In this document: positions 1 through 9,316 of the stretch, one piece after another
Layout of the letters: each line of letters opens with the position of its first letter
Numbering within the stretch: the first letter of the stretch is position 1
NCBI RefSeq assembly: GCF_900111905.1
Contig: NZ_FOKM01000005.1
Coordinates: 310,001-374,000 of the forward strand
Length of the DNA: 64,000 nucleotides
Source: Rhizobium sp. NFR07
GTDB lineage: Bacteria > Pseudomonadota > Alphaproteobacteria > Rhizobiales > Rhizobiaceae
Direction of reading: 5' to 3'
Made by a program: the position numbers and the translations under genes
Notes under the pieces: model-generated
The model's input: the letters and a program-made list of their open reading frames with translations, nothing else
What the model was told of the DNA's origin: nothing
Database searches by the model: none

Positions 1-1079
1 TGACCACCGCCAAACCGCAAAGACTGCTCAACCTCGATATCCTGCGCCTCGTCTCGGCGGTCATGGTGCTGCTGTTCCACTACGGTTTTCGCATGCGGCT
101 TTCAGGCGAAGGCGGCGGCATCGGCTTTCCGGAACTGGCACCGGTCGCCATGTGGTTCGATGCCGGCCTGCTGATCTTCTTTGCCATTTCCGGTTATGTC
201 ATTGCCATGTCGGCGAAGGGTCGTCCCGCCTTCGAATTTGCCGCCGGACGCTTTGCCCGGCTGTGGCCGACCTTCGTGCTCTGCGCGACGATCACCGCGA
301 TCGTATTGACGCTGTTTCCGGTCCCGACGCTCGAGCAGCCGACGGTCAAGCAATGGCTGGCGCATCTCGTCATCGTGTCCCGCGCGCTCGGCCAGCCTTT
401 TCTCGACGGAGCCTATTGGACGATCGTCTACGAGATCATCTTCTATTTTTGGGTTTTCGTCTTTTCCGCACTTGGCCTGTTCAAGCGCCATTGGCGCCTG
501 ATCGTGATCGCCTGGCTGGCGCTCTCGGCGCTGAATGAACTGGTCATCGGCAGCGGCGCGATCCAGAAACTCTTCATCACCGAATATTCCGGCTTCTTCG
601 GCTTCGGGCTCTGCCTCTTCAAGCTGCGCACGGGCCGCGAGAAACGGGATTTCATCGTTCTCTCCGCCGCCGCGATCTGGGCCAGTTGCGCGGCCTTCAT
701 CACCGAGCCGGATTTCGTCGAGATGTATGCGATCATGCGGCCGGAGCTGGGACTGATGCTCATGGGGCCGCTCTGCCTCGCAGCCGTGGTGATCGCGACC
801 TTTTCGCCAGCCCTGCCGATCCCGGCGGCACTCGCCATCGGCCTCGGCGGCCTCACCTATCCGCTCTACCTGCTGCACCAGAATATCGGCTATGCGATCT
901 TCGCCAATATCGCGAGCGAGGAAAACCGCTGGCTGGTGCTGTGCGGGATCGTCATTGCCTTGAGCACTGTCGCGTGGGTGATCGCGAGGTTCTTCGAGCC
1001 GCCCTGCCGGCGCGGCCTCATCGCTTTATGCCTGCAAGGGCGTGATCTTGCCCTGCGGCGCATCCGCGGCACCGCCTGA
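1..1079 (+). CDS. Acyltransferase 3 family membrane protein (start codon cut by window edge)
   Basis: The frame is open from base 1. Bases 1-2 (TG) are in the register of an ATG whose A would be base 0, giving a product starting MTTAKPQRLLNLDILR, so only one base is probably missing; total about 359 residues. The N-terminal LDILRLVSAVMVLLFHY with its histidine matches the first helix of acyltransferase-3 (OafA/NodX-type) proteins, followed by roughly ten hydrophobic segments. FAISGYVIAM and the late LTYPLYLLHQNIGY motif are also typical of this family. Such proteins move acyl groups, often acetyl, onto surface polysaccharides or periplasmic glycans from the inner membrane. The acceptor cannot be told from sequence. 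An in-frame ATG at 63 lies inside the first helix and is unlikely to be the start. It converges on the TerC gene across a shared terminator hairpin. Confidence 0.85.
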   Translation, partial: TTAKPQRLLNLDILRLVSAVMVLLFHYGFRMRLSGEGGGIGFPELAPVAMWFDAGLLIFFAISGYVIAMSAKGRPAFEFAAGRFARLWPTFVLCATITAIVLTLFPVPTLEQPTVKQWLAHLVIVSRALGQPFLDGAYWTIVYEIIFYFWVFVFSALGLFKRHWRLIVIAWLALSALNELVIGSGAIQKLFITEYSGFFGFGLCLFKLRTGREKRDFIVLSAAAIWASCAAFITEPDFVEMYAIMRPELGLMLMGPLCLAAVVIATFSPALPIPAALAIGLGGLTYPLYLLHQNIGYAIFANIASEENRWLVLCGIVIALSTVAWVIARFFEPPCRRGLIALCLQGRDLALRRIRGTA

Positions 1080-1098
1080 AGCGGTTGCGCAAACGAAA

Positions 1099-1125
1099 CG
1101 GCGCGGTCCCGAAGGAACCGCGCCG
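1099..1125. terminator. Bidirectional terminator hairpin between convergent genes
   Basis: The left arm CGGCGCGGT (1099-1107) pairs with ACCGCGCCG (1117-1125), with two more pairs inside after one mismatch and a GAA loop. On the minus strand the stem is followed by TTTCGTTT, so it most plausibly ends the TerC transcript. It also sits 20 bp after the acyltransferase stop. Confidence 0.7.
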
Positions 1126-1164
1126 CCAACATTGATTCTTACTCCGAGAAGCGGAGCCCGATCC

Positions 1165-1830
1165 TTACATGCCGATATAGGGCATGATCTCGTGGAAGCC
1201 GCGCCAGATCATTTCGAGCGAGACGTAGAGGATGACGGCGAGACCGACATAGGCGATCCAGCGATGCTTGTTGAGCAGGCGGGCGATGAAGCTTGCCGCG
1301 ATGCCCATCAGTGCGATCGACAGGACAAGGCCGAAGATCAGCACTTCCGGATGCTCGTGCGCGGCGCCGGCAACGGCCAGAACGTTGTCGAGCGACATGG
1401 AAACGTCGGCGATGACGATCTGCCAGGCAGCCTGGGCGAAGGTCTTGCGCGGTGCACCGCCGGCAACAGTGCCGTCCTTGTTGATGTCGCTGTCGGCGAG
1501 CGCCTCGTTGGCCTCGTCCTCATGGGCATGAGGCGTGCGCAGCTCGCGCCACATCTTCCAGCAGACCCACAGCAGCAGGACGCCACCGGCAAGCAGCAGG
1601 CCGACGATCTGCAGAAGCTGGGTCGTAGCCAGCGCGAAACCGATACGCAGGACGGTCGCGGCAATGATACCGACCAGGATGGCCTTGGCACGCTGTTCCT
1701 TCGGCAGGCCGGCAGCGGCCAGACCGATGACGATCGCGTTGTCACCGGCCAGAACCAGGTCGATCATGATAACTTGCAGGAGAGCGGACAATGCCTCCGG
1801 CGTGAAGAACTCCATCATATGGACACCCAT
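1165..1830 (-). CDS. TerC/YjbE family integral membrane protein
   Basis: The product has up to 221 residues. It carries the two TerC signature helices with paired acidic and asparagine residues: IDLVLAGDNAIVIGLA near residue 20 and IADVSMSLDNVLAVAGAA near residue 140. A hydrophilic, His/Glu/Asp-rich loop (HAHEDEANEALADSDINKDG) lies at about residues 100-120. Seven hydrophobic segments are visible. TerC proteins are linked to tellurite resistance and to metal (notably manganese) efflux associated with exported metalloproteins; the role here is inferred. Starts at 1830, 1818 and 1815 are all possible and no ribosome site decides between them. I looked upstream for a yybP-ykoY manganese riboswitch and saw no convincing core. 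Confidence 0.85.
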   Translation of the reverse strand: MGVHMMEFFTPEALSALLQVIMIDLVLAGDNAIVIGLAAAGLPKEQRAKAILVGIIAATVLRIGFALATTQLLQIVGLLLAGGVLLLWVCWKMWRELRTPHAHEDEANEALADSDINKDGTVAGGAPRKTFAQAAWQIVIADVSMSLDNVLAVAGAAHEHPEVLIFGLVLSIALMGIAASFIARLLNKHRWIAYVGLAVILYVSLEMIWRGFHEIMPYIGM

Positions 1831-2094
1831 CTCAAGGCAGGGGCGCCGGAGTTCGCGAACACCGCTGCGGAACGAAATCCGGCCTTGTCGCCAGATCCAG
1901 TCATCCGTTCAGCAGAAATCTTCACGATACCAGGCACCGAAGTTGGAAAATCCAGTCCGACATCACAGTTCACAACGCAAACTGCCAGAGGGGCCCGGTC
2001 CTGGTGAAGCGAGACTTAACGCCGCAGCGCCCGAAACTCAAGGGGCGAGTTCACGAAACCGTGGGCGGTCCGTGATTCACCGCGGAGCCTCGCG

Positions 2095-2195
2095 TTAGAG
2101 CGTTTCCGCTTTTCTGCGAAACGCGAAATCGCTCTGATCCTCTGATCTTACGCAGTTCCGGACGCAAAGCCGCTACGCACTTTCGCTGGAACCGG
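2095..2195 (+). repeat. RIME-like intergenic palindromic repeat, copy 1
   Basis: This is about 100 bp with two inverted repeats. The first has AGAGCG...CGCTCT enclosing GCGTTTC...GAAACGC (2097-2134). The second runs from about 2153 (AGTTCC) to 2192 (GGAAC). The element recurs in the same orientation at 27561-27659 with few differences. It resembles the dispersed Rhizobium-specific intergenic mosaic elements. The rest of the 1831-2214 gap holds nothing else I recognise. Confidence 0.8.
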
Positions 2196-2214
2196 TCCAG
2201 TGGCTGGCGCATGT

Positions 2215-3621
2215 TCATTTCGGCAGGCGCGTCTGCAGGCTGTCGAGGATCCGCTTTCCGAGCGCCGCATAATCCTCGTCGAAATGGTGGCCGCCATCGA
2301 TGGGCACGGATTCGACGCCCTTCGCCTTCAGTGTCGGGCACGGATCGTCGTCCTCGTCCGTCCCGTAGATGCATTGCACCAGGTTGCTGCGGATCTTGAC
2401 GATGTCGTCGACGGTCTTGCCGCCTTCACCGTCGCCTGCCATGCCGAGCCAGCCGGTGACGGAGACCTCGTAATCGACCTGGGGTGACAACGCCATGAGC
2501 GAGATCTGCTTCACCCGCCGTTTCGTCGCCTTGGGCAGCATGTTGTAGGCAGCCGGCAGGATATCGGCACCGAAGGAATAGCCGATCAGCACGACGTTCG
2601 AGACGCCCCACTTGTCGGTATAGGTGTCGATGATGCGCTTCAGGTCTTCCGATGTCTCTTCGGGCGTGCGCTTGGTCCAGAAATACCGCAGCGAATCCAC
2701 GCCGACGGTCGGCATGCCCTGGGACTGCAGATAACCGCCGACCTCGCTGTCGAGATCGCGCCAGCCGCCGTCGCCGGAATAGATGATCGCCATCGTGTCC
2801 ATGGCAGGCTTCGCCTCGAGAACCGAAAGCGGCAGGCCCAGATCCCCCTGGGACCGATCGGCGGAGAGCTGCCCTTCCAGCCATGTGCTCAAGTAGTCCT
2901 GGGCGTCGTCCGAGGTTTCCTTCACCGTTATATCGGCATGAGCCTGCTTGAGGGCGAGGCCATGGGTCTTGCCGGTCTGATCGGCATCCGGCGTAAACGC
3001 GATCGTGACGGGCGCCGGCAAAGCACCGTCAGTCAGCCCGTAGACGATGCCGGTATCCGTCGGGCGCTTGTCGGCCGGGGTGCAGAGCTGCTTCTTCAGC
3101 GGCACGCCCTCGACCGGATCGACCGCGACCGCGCCGCCGATCGTGGCGAGCGGGCTCTGCGCGATCATTGCCAGCACCAGCGCACCGCCCTCGCCAGCAC
3201 CGGCGAGGATCGGATGGCGGTAATCGCGGTTTCCGATCCGCCGCTGGATCTGCTGCGAGATGTCCTCGATATCGGAGATCATGTAGATGCAGTCGCCATC
3301 ATCGGCGGCAAGCGACTGCATGTAGGAAGGAAAATCGATGCCGACCACGGCCGCGCCGCTGTCGACGATCTCCTTCGCCTCAGTCTCTTCCGCCTCGCCC
3401 CATCCCTTGCCGCCGGACACGAGGAAGACCATGCCGGTCAGTTCCGGGCTCTTCGCGTCCTGACTATCGGCATTCTGGCCGGCCTGATCCTGCTTCTGCG
3501 GCAGATAGATGTGCGGCGACACGATCATGCCGGTCTTGTATTCAGGCTCCTGCGCCAGGGCCTGCGAAGATGCGGCGGCCCCCAGGCCAAGGGCGAGCAA
3601 CAGGGCTGGAAACGGTCTCAT
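2215..3621 (-). CDS. acvB: AcvB/VirJ family periplasmic protein (lysyl-phosphatidylglycerol hydrolase type)
   Basis: The 468-residue product has an N-terminal signal peptide (RPFPALLLALGLGAAASSQALA, then QE). The C-terminal half has the alpha/beta-hydrolase pattern of AcvB/VirJ: GDGGWRDLD near residue 283, the nucleophile elbow GYSFGAD near 347 and the terminal histidine region GGHHFDED near 443. The N-terminal half looks like a degenerate copy of the same fold (GAGEGGA). In Agrobacterium and Rhizobium tropici (AtvA) this protein is periplasmic, hydrolyses lysyl-phosphatidylglycerol and is needed for acid tolerance or virulence. The start overlaps the stop of lpiA by 4 bp (ATGA), so the two are translationally coupled and act as a synthase-hydrolase pair. 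Confidence 0.9.
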   Translation of the reverse strand: MRPFPALLLALGLGAAASSQALAQEPEYKTGMIVSPHIYLPQKQDQAGQNADSQDAKSPELTGMVFLVSGGKGWGEAEETEAKEIVDSGAAVVGIDFPSYMQSLAADDGDCIYMISDIEDISQQIQRRIGNRDYRHPILAGAGEGGALVLAMIAQSPLATIGGAVAVDPVEGVPLKKQLCTPADKRPTDTGIVYGLTDGALPAPVTIAFTPDADQTGKTHGLALKQAHADITVKETSDDAQDYLSTWLEGQLSADRSQGDLGLPLSVLEAKPAMDTMAIIYSGDGGWRDLDSEVGGYLQSQGMPTVGVDSLRYFWTKRTPEETSEDLKRIIDTYTDKWGVSNVVLIGYSFGADILPAAYNMLPKATKRRVKQISLMALSPQVDYEVSVTGWLGMAGDGEGGKTVDDIVKIRSNLVQCIYGTDEDDDPCPTLKAKGVESVPIDGGHHFDEDYAALGKRILDSLQTRLPK

Positions 3622-6194
3622 TTACCCACAACTCCTCTGATACCACCGCCGATCAGCAGGGTCGCGTCCATCATCGCCATGGCGGGACCGACCCCGGACA
3701 CGGCAAGATAGCGCGGCTCCCATCGCGGGTAGAATTTCGATTTGAAGGCCTTCAGGCCTTTGAAATTATAAAAGCGCTCGCCATGCTCGAAGATCACGCT
3801 GCCGATCCGGTCCCAGGCCGGTGCGGCTTCCCGCTGCGCCATGCCGGAAAGCGGCGCCATGCCGAGGTTGAACTGCCTGAAGCCCGCATCGCGCAAATGT
3901 TCCATGATGCGGACGAACAGGAAATCCATCGAACCCTTGGGCGCATCCGGCGCAAACCGCATCAGGTCGACTGTGCCTTCGTCCTTCGTGTCGGTGACCG
4001 CAAGCGTTGCGAAGGCAACGATACGGCCTTCCTTTCTAAGGACGGCGACCGGCTGCGCCAGGACGTAGTCATCCCGGAAGGCACCGAGCGAAAAGGTCTT
4101 TTCCCGCGTGTTGTGAACGTCGAGCCAGCTGTCCGACACGGCACGCAGCGCGTCGAGATAAGGCGGGATCTGTTCGGGCTGGAGCATCTCGAATTCCAGC
4201 CCCTCGCGCACGCCCTTGTTGGCAGCCTGGCGCAGGCCAGATAGCCGGCTACCCTTTAGGTCGAAACGTTCCAGATCGACGATCGCCAGCTCGCCCAGGC
4301 GGAAGGCGCGCATGCCGGCATCGGTGCAATAGGACAGAAGCGACGGGGAGATCTGATAGAAGACCGCCCGTCCACCGCCGGTGCGGGCCTCCTCGACGAA
4401 GCGCCAGACGAGTTCGCCAATCTCGTCGCCCGGACCGACCGGATCGAACAGCGCGATCCAGGAACGGCCCTGAATGCCGTACATGATGAACGCCTTGCCG
4501 CTGTCTGAGAACATCAGCCGCTTGTCGCCCATCCGCACGAGATTGGCGTCGGCGAAGTTCTGCGCCATGGCGATCTCGGTCGCGCGCACCAGATCCTCCT
4601 CTGTCGAGGATTGCGAGCGTGTCAGCGCCGGTCGCAGCAGGCTGAAGATCGACACGGCGGCGGCAACGATGGCGATGCCGAGTATGGCGCGCAGGCCGCG
4701 CGGCGCCTCGGCGGAGAATTCGAACTGCCACCAGAGCTCGTGGCTGTAATCGACTTCGCGATAGACGAAGAACAGGATCGTCACGGCGGCCGCGACCAGG
4801 ATCAGCATTGCGACGATCCACGGCGGCGTCAGCGCCTGGCGCAGCATCGAGGCCGGGCGGTTGAACTGCTTGGCACTGAGGAGAAGGCCGGCAAGCAGCA
4901 CTGCGAGGAACACCGCCTCGAACAGCGCGAGCGCCTTCAGGAGCGAGAAGAGAAGGGCCAGGATGCTGCAGATGACGGCCGTCCACCATGCGCCGTCGAG
5001 CCGCTGGGCGATGCCGCGGGCGGAGATGAAAAGAACGATGCCGATGACGCTGGAGAGGAAATGCGCGCCCTCGACCAGCGGCAGCGGCATGAAATTGCCG
5101 AGGAAGTTGAGATTGCTGTCCGGCGTCGGCGTGACGCTGGACAGGACGAGCATTGCACCGGCGATCAGCGAAAACGCCGCAAGCAGCAGCGGCGCCAGGC
5201 GGAATTCCAGTTTTCGCAGGGTCGATGCCACCGGATGCCGCGAGAGCTGCTGCACTTCCAGGATGATGACGAACAGCGTGGCGACCACCAGCGGCAGGAC
5301 GTGATAGATGACGCGGTAAAGGACAAGGCTGCCCAGCACCTGATCGATATCGACGGTGCTGCCGAGCGCCGCGACGATGACCGTCTCGAACACGCCGAGC
5401 CCGGCCGGCACGTGGCTGAGAACGCCGGCACCCACCGCCGTCGCATAGATGGCAAGGAAGGACGGCCAGCCGATATCCGTATGCGGCAACAGCACGTAGA
5501 GCGTCGAGGCGGAGGCCGAGATGTCGAGCGCGGTGATGAGGAATTGCTGCGACGAGGTGCGGCTGTCGGGAAGGCGCAGATGCAGCTTGCCGAGCGCGAT
5601 CTCCCGCCCGTCGCGGCCGATGAAGACCAGCACCACCAGGGATGCCAGAATGACGAGCGCGATCAGCCGGATCGTCAGCTCGCCGACGCCCACGATCTGG
5701 CCGACCCGCGGCGCCGTGACGAGACAGGCAAGCGCCGTGACCGCCAAGAGGCCGATGCCGAAGGCGAAGGTGACGAAGGCGATGACGCGGCCGATATCTT
5801 CCGGCGAAAGGCCGAGCCGCGAATAACCGCGGAAGCGGATCGCTCCGCCACTGAGCGCGCCGAACCCTGCCGTGTTGCCGACCGCATAGGCGCTGAAGGC
5901 GGTCATGGCCACCGGCACGGGCGGCAGCTTGCGGCCGATATAGGCAAGTGCATTGAGATCGTAGGCCGTCAGCGCCGCGAAACTGAGCGTGGTGAAGAGC
6001 ACGGCCAGCGCGATCGACGACCATTGCGTGTCTGCAAGCGCGGCGATGACCTCGTCATAGCTGACTTCCGTTGTCAGGCCGTAGATGGCAAAGGCGGTGA
6101 AGCCGAAGACCAGCAGAACCACAAGGGAAACAAGTATGCCGCGATACGCCTGGAGGGTTTCCCGAATACGACTGGAACGACTGCTGGACGCCAT
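3618..6194 (-). CDS. lpiA: Phosphatidylglycerol lysyltransferase (LpiA/MprF)
   Basis: The product has 858 residues, the usual MprF length. Residues 1 to about 510 are a multi-helix membrane flippase region (for example LVSLVVLLVFGFTAFAIYG near 20-40 and the AGFGALSGGAIRFRGYSR loop). Residues of about 540-850 form the cytosolic GNAT-like LPG_synthase_C domain that transfers lysine from lysyl-tRNA to phosphatidylglycerol. Motifs include DPVGPGDE, FYQISP and FNLGMAPLSGM. Lysyl-PG lowers the negative surface charge and protects against acid and cationic peptides. It is first in a two-gene operon with acvB. The start at 6194 fits a short polar basic leader before the first helix. Confidence 0.92.
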   Translation of the reverse strand: MASSSRSSRIRETLQAYRGILVSLVVLLVFGFTAFAIYGLTTEVSYDEVIAALADTQWSSIALAVLFTTLSFAALTAYDLNALAYIGRKLPPVPVAMTAFSAYAVGNTAGFGALSGGAIRFRGYSRLGLSPEDIGRVIAFVTFAFGIGLLAVTALACLVTAPRVGQIVGVGELTIRLIALVILASLVVLVFIGRDGREIALGKLHLRLPDSRTSSQQFLITALDISASASTLYVLLPHTDIGWPSFLAIYATAVGAGVLSHVPAGLGVFETVIVAALGSTVDIDQVLGSLVLYRVIYHVLPLVVATLFVIILEVQQLSRHPVASTLRKLEFRLAPLLLAAFSLIAGAMLVLSSVTPTPDSNLNFLGNFMPLPLVEGAHFLSSVIGIVLFISARGIAQRLDGAWWTAVICSILALLFSLLKALALFEAVFLAVLLAGLLLSAKQFNRPASMLRQALTPPWIVAMLILVAAAVTILFFVYREVDYSHELWWQFEFSAEAPRGLRAILGIAIVAAAVSIFSLLRPALTRSQSSTEEDLVRATEIAMAQNFADANLVRMGDKRLMFSDSGKAFIMYGIQGRSWIALFDPVGPGDEIGELVWRFVEEARTGGGRAVFYQISPSLLSYCTDAGMRAFRLGELAIVDLERFDLKGSRLSGLRQAANKGVREGLEFEMLQPEQIPPYLDALRAVSDSWLDVHNTREKTFSLGAFRDDYVLAQPVAVLRKEGRIVAFATLAVTDTKDEGTVDLMRFAPDAPKGSMDFLFVRIMEHLRDAGFRQFNLGMAPLSGMAQREAAPAWDRIGSVIFEHGERFYNFKGLKAFKSKFYPRWEPRYLAVSGVGPAMAMMDATLLIGGGIRGVVGK

Positions 6195-6457
6195 GGTGTG
6201 CTTTGCCTCGAAGACAAGCTCGAAATTGAAAACGCGCAGGGATGAGCAACCGGATCAAGGCTTAAGTGTGTCGCTGCCACCTGCAGGGATCATACTTTCC
6301 TGTAATGCGCGGCCAATCAATATCGTCTGGCCGTATTTTCGCTCCGGCTGAATTCCGGGATCACCGCCTCCATTCGACGCAACATTTGTGTCACCGGTTG
6401 GGCCGGCTGATCAGATTGCCACAGAGACCGGCCGCCGACGGCGGAAGTAAAAATGCG
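6195..6457 (-). promoter_or_regulatory. Upstream region of lpiA-acvB
   Basis: This 263-bp gap lies between the lpiA start and the gguB terminator and must hold the lpiA promoter. No coding frame, RNA gene or clear operator stands out. lpiA homologues are acid-induced in rhizobia, but I cannot name a regulator site from the sequence. Confidence 0.4.
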
Positions 6458-6480
6458 AAAGGGGCGCAGGGCGCCCCTTT
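6458..6480 (-). terminator. Intrinsic terminator after gguB
   Basis: A perfect 10-bp stem, AAAGGGGCGC / GCGCCCCTTT, has a 3-nt loop and is followed on the minus strand by GCATTTTTAC. It lies 22 bp after the gguB stop. Confidence 0.88.
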
Positions 6481-6502
6481 CCGTCTTCGATCGATATGGT
6501 GC

Positions 6503-7693
6503 CTAGCGACGCTGGTTATAGACGTCGACGCAGACGGCGCCGAGCAGCACGAGGCCCTTGATGACCTGCTGGTAGTCGATGCCGATGCCGAGGATCGACA
6601 TGCCGTTGTTCATCACGCCCATCAGGAAGGCGCCGATGACGGCACCCGTCACCTTGCCGACGCCACCGTAAGCCGATGCGCCGCCGATGAAGCAGGCCGC
6701 GATGACGTCGAGCTCGAAGCCCGTACCAGCCTTCGGCGTGGCGCTGTTCAGGCGGGCCGCAACGACGAGACCGGCAAGTGCTGCGAGCACACCCATGTTG
6801 ACGAAGGTCCAGAACACCAGACGTGTCGTCTTGATGCCCGACAGTTCCGCCGCGCGGGCGTTGCCGCCGACGGCATAGATCTGTCGGCCGAGAATGGTGC
6901 GGTTGGTGAAGAAGCCGTAGGCGACGATCAGCACCGCCATGATGATCATCACATTCGGCAGGCCGCGATGCGAGGAGATCAGGTAGGCGACATAGGCAAT
7001 CGCCGCAAAGACGACGACGTTCTTGCCGATGAAGAAGCCCATCGGTTCGCTCTCGACGCCATGCGATACGCGACGCGCACGGCTGCGGAAATTCTGCCAG
7101 ACCATCAACACGGCGAGGATAAGGCCGACGACGAAGGAGGTCAGGTAGAGACCGCCTTCAGACGAGATGAGTTCGGTAAGATAACCGGAGGAAAGCTTCT
7201 GGAAGATCGGCGGGAAGGGGCCGATCGCCTGGCTACCGAGGATGGCGATCATGAAGCCGCGGAACACAAGCATGCCCGCCAGCGTCACGATGAAGGACGG
7301 TATCTTGAAATAGGCGACGAAATAGCCCTGGATGCCGCCGATAATGCCGCCGACCACGAGGCAGGCGAGGATGGCGAGCGGCAGGTTGATGCCCCACCTG
7401 ACCATCAATAGACCCGCAAGCCCCCCGATGAAGCCCGCGACCGATCCGACGGAAAGGTCGATATGGCCGGTGACGATGACCATCAGCATGCCGAGCGCCA
7501 TGATGACGATATAGGCGTTCTGCAGCACGATGTTCGTGACGTTGAGCGGCCTCAAGAGAATGCCGCCGGTGGCGAACTGGAAGAAGATGACGATCACGAC
7601 GAGCGAGATCAGCATGCCGTAATCGCGAAGATTTTCCTTCCAGAAACCGGTGCCCGCTTTCGGAGCCACAACTGCTTCCTGTGGAGTGCTCAT
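6503..7693 (-). CDS. gguB: Multiple-monosaccharide ABC transporter permease GguB
   Basis: The 396-residue product has a short polar N-terminus and about ten hydrophobic segments of the BPD_transp_2 (RbsC/XylH/MglC) family. Family motifs include VTGHIDLSVGSVAGFIGG near residues 82-99, YFKIPSFIVTLAGMLVFRG near 130-148 and AVGGNARAAELSGI near 275-288. The closest recognised architecture is GguB/MmsB, the inner-membrane channel working with GguA and the periplasmic binder ChvE. It starts 3 bp after the gguA stop and ends just before a strong terminator, so it closes the operon. Confidence 0.92.
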   Translation of the reverse strand: MSTPQEAVVAPKAGTGFWKENLRDYGMLISLVVIVIFFQFATGGILLRPLNVTNIVLQNAYIVIMALGMLMVIVTGHIDLSVGSVAGFIGGLAGLLMVRWGINLPLAILACLVVGGIIGGIQGYFVAYFKIPSFIVTLAGMLVFRGFMIAILGSQAIGPFPPIFQKLSSGYLTELISSEGGLYLTSFVVGLILAVLMVWQNFRSRARRVSHGVESEPMGFFIGKNVVVFAAIAYVAYLISSHRGLPNVMIIMAVLIVAYGFFTNRTILGRQIYAVGGNARAAELSGIKTTRLVFWTFVNMGVLAALAGLVVAARLNSATPKAGTGFELDVIAACFIGGASAYGGVGKVTGAVIGAFLMGVMNNGMSILGIGIDYQQVIKGLVLLGAVCVDVYNQRR

Positions 7694-7696
7694 GGA

Positions 7697-9259
7697 TTAT
7701 CTCCCTTTGCGGCGCATGATGGCGCGCATGATATTTTCCTGCGTTGCCTCTTCGCCGGCGACTTCGCCGACGAATTCGCCTTCGTGCATGACCATGATCC
7801 TGTCGCAGGTTCCGATGAGCTCGGGCATTTCCGACGAGATCACGATGACGGCCTTACCGGCATCCGCAAGTTCGTTGATGATGGAATAGATTTCGTATTT
7901 CGCGCCGACATCGATGCCGCGCGTCGGTTCGTCCAAGATCAGGATGTCCGGCCCGGTGAACAGCCATTTCGACAGCACCACCTTCTGCTGGTTGCCGCCG
8001 GAAAGCTTGCCGGTTTCCTGATAGACATTGTGGCTGCGGATCCGCATGCGGGTGCGGAATTCCTGCGCCACCCGCATTTCCATGATGTCGTCGATCACGC
8101 CCGAGGACGATACGCCGCCGAGATGCGCGAGCGAGACGTTCTTGCGGATGTCTTCGGCAAGGATCAGCCCGAGCTGCTTGCGGTCTTCGGTGACATAGGC
8201 GAGACCCGCCTTGATGGCGCGGTGGACGTTCGAGGTATCGGCTTCCTTGCCGTGGATCTTCACGGTGCCGGTGATATCGCGGCCATAGGCCCTGCCGAAA
8301 ACGCTCATGGCGAACTCGGTGCGTCCGGCGCCCATCAGGCCCGAAATGCCGACGACCTCGCCGGCGCGCACCTTCATCGAGACATTCTTGACCATCTGGC
8401 GGTGCGAATGCTGCGGGTGGTAGACCGACCAGTTCTCGACCTCGAAGATCACGTCGCCGATCTTCGGCGTACGGGCCGGGTAGCGGCTTTCGAGATCGCG
8501 GTCGACCATGCGCCGCACGATCTCATCCTCGTCGACGGCGCCTTCGTGGCAGTCGAGCGTGCCGACGGTGCGCCCGTCGCGCAGGACGGTGATCCGGTCG
8601 GCGACTTCGGTGATCTCGTTCAGCTTGTGGCTGATCATGATCGAGGTAATGCCGTTGCGGCGGAACTCCTTGAGCAGTTCCAGAAGTGCGGCGCTGTCCG
8701 TCTCGTTGAGCGACGCTGTCGGCTCGTCGAGGATCAGGAGGCGCACATCCTTCGACAGCGCCTTGGCTATTTCGACCAGCTGCTGCTTGCCGACGCCGAG
8801 ATTGGTGATCAGCGTTTCCGGCACTTCGCTGCCGAGACCGACCTTGGACAGAAGCTCGCGGGTGCGCACGTAGCGCTCGTCGCGATCGATAACCCCGAAT
8901 TTGGACGGGGCATTCGCCAGGAAGATGTTCTCGGCGATCGACATCAGCGGAATGAGTGCAAGCTCCTGATGGATGATGATGATGCCGAGCTTTTCGGAAT
9001 CGTTGATATCGCGGAAATGACGTTCCTGCCCGTCGAACAGGATCGATCCCTCATAGGAACCGTAGGGGTAAACGCCCGACAGGACCTTCATCAGGGTCGA
9101 CTTGCCGGCGCCGTTTTCACCGACAAGCGCGTGGATTTCGCCTTCCCGGACATTAAAGCTGACATCAGAAAGCGCCTTCACGGCGCCGAAACTCTTCGAA
9201 ATGCCACGCATTTCGAGAATGGGCGGTTTTTCCGCGGCAGATAATACGGGATCAAGCAT
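7697..9259 (-). CDS. gguA: Multiple-monosaccharide ABC transporter ATPase GguA
   Basis: The 520-residue product is a duplicated sugar-import ATPase. The first half has Walker [10 protein letters not shown] (about residues 48-56), a divergent signature [15 protein letters not shown] and Walker [11 protein letters not shown]. The second half has the usual degenerate P-loop region GLMGAGRTE, then [15 protein letters not shown] and [13 protein letters not shown]. This MglA/XylG/RbsA type energises monosaccharide uptake through GguB. It is separated from chvE by a terminator hairpin, so expression is probably lower than that of the binding protein. Confidence 0.93.
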   Translation of the reverse strand: MLDPVLSAAEKPPILEMRGISKSFGAVKALSDVSFNVREGEIHALVGENGAGKSTLMKVLSGVYPYGSYEGSILFDGQERHFRDINDSEKLGIIIIHQELALIPLMSIAENIFLANAPSKFGVIDRDERYVRTRELLSKVGLGSEVPETLITNLGVGKQQLVEIAKALSKDVRLLILDEPTASLNETDSAALLELLKEFRRNGITSIMISHKLNEITEVADRITVLRDGRTVGTLDCHEGAVDEDEIVRRMVDRDLESRYPARTPKIGDVIFEVENWSVYHPQHSHRQMVKNVSMKVRAGEVVGISGLMGAGRTEFAMSVFGRAYGRDITGTVKIHGKEADTSNVHRAIKAGLAYVTEDRKQLGLILAEDIRKNVSLAHLGGVSSSGVIDDIMEMRVAQEFRTRMRIRSHNVYQETGKLSGGNQQKVVLSKWLFTGPDILILDEPTRGIDVGAKYEIYSIINELADAGKAVIVISSEMPELIGTCDRIMVMHEGEFVGEVAGEEATQENIMRAIMRRKGR

Positions 9260-9281
9260 GACCGACTCCCAATAAAAAATG

Positions 9282-9309
9282 GGCCGCGCGGCTTGAATGC
9301 CGCGCGGCC
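9282..9309 (-). terminator. Intrinsic terminator between chvE and gguA
   Basis: A perfect 11-bp stem, GGCCGCGCGGC (9282-9292) / GCCGCGCGGCC (9299-9309), has a 6-nt loop and is followed on the minus strand by ATTTTTTATT. It is a textbook terminator placed inside the operon, 8 bp after the chvE stop, and probably lets only partial read-through into gguAB. Confidence 0.9.
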
Positions 9310-9316
9310 TTCGGAA

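Noticed and set aside
1831-2094. Possible yybP-ykoY manganese riboswitch before the TerC gene
   Set aside because: I found no matching conserved core on the minus strand.
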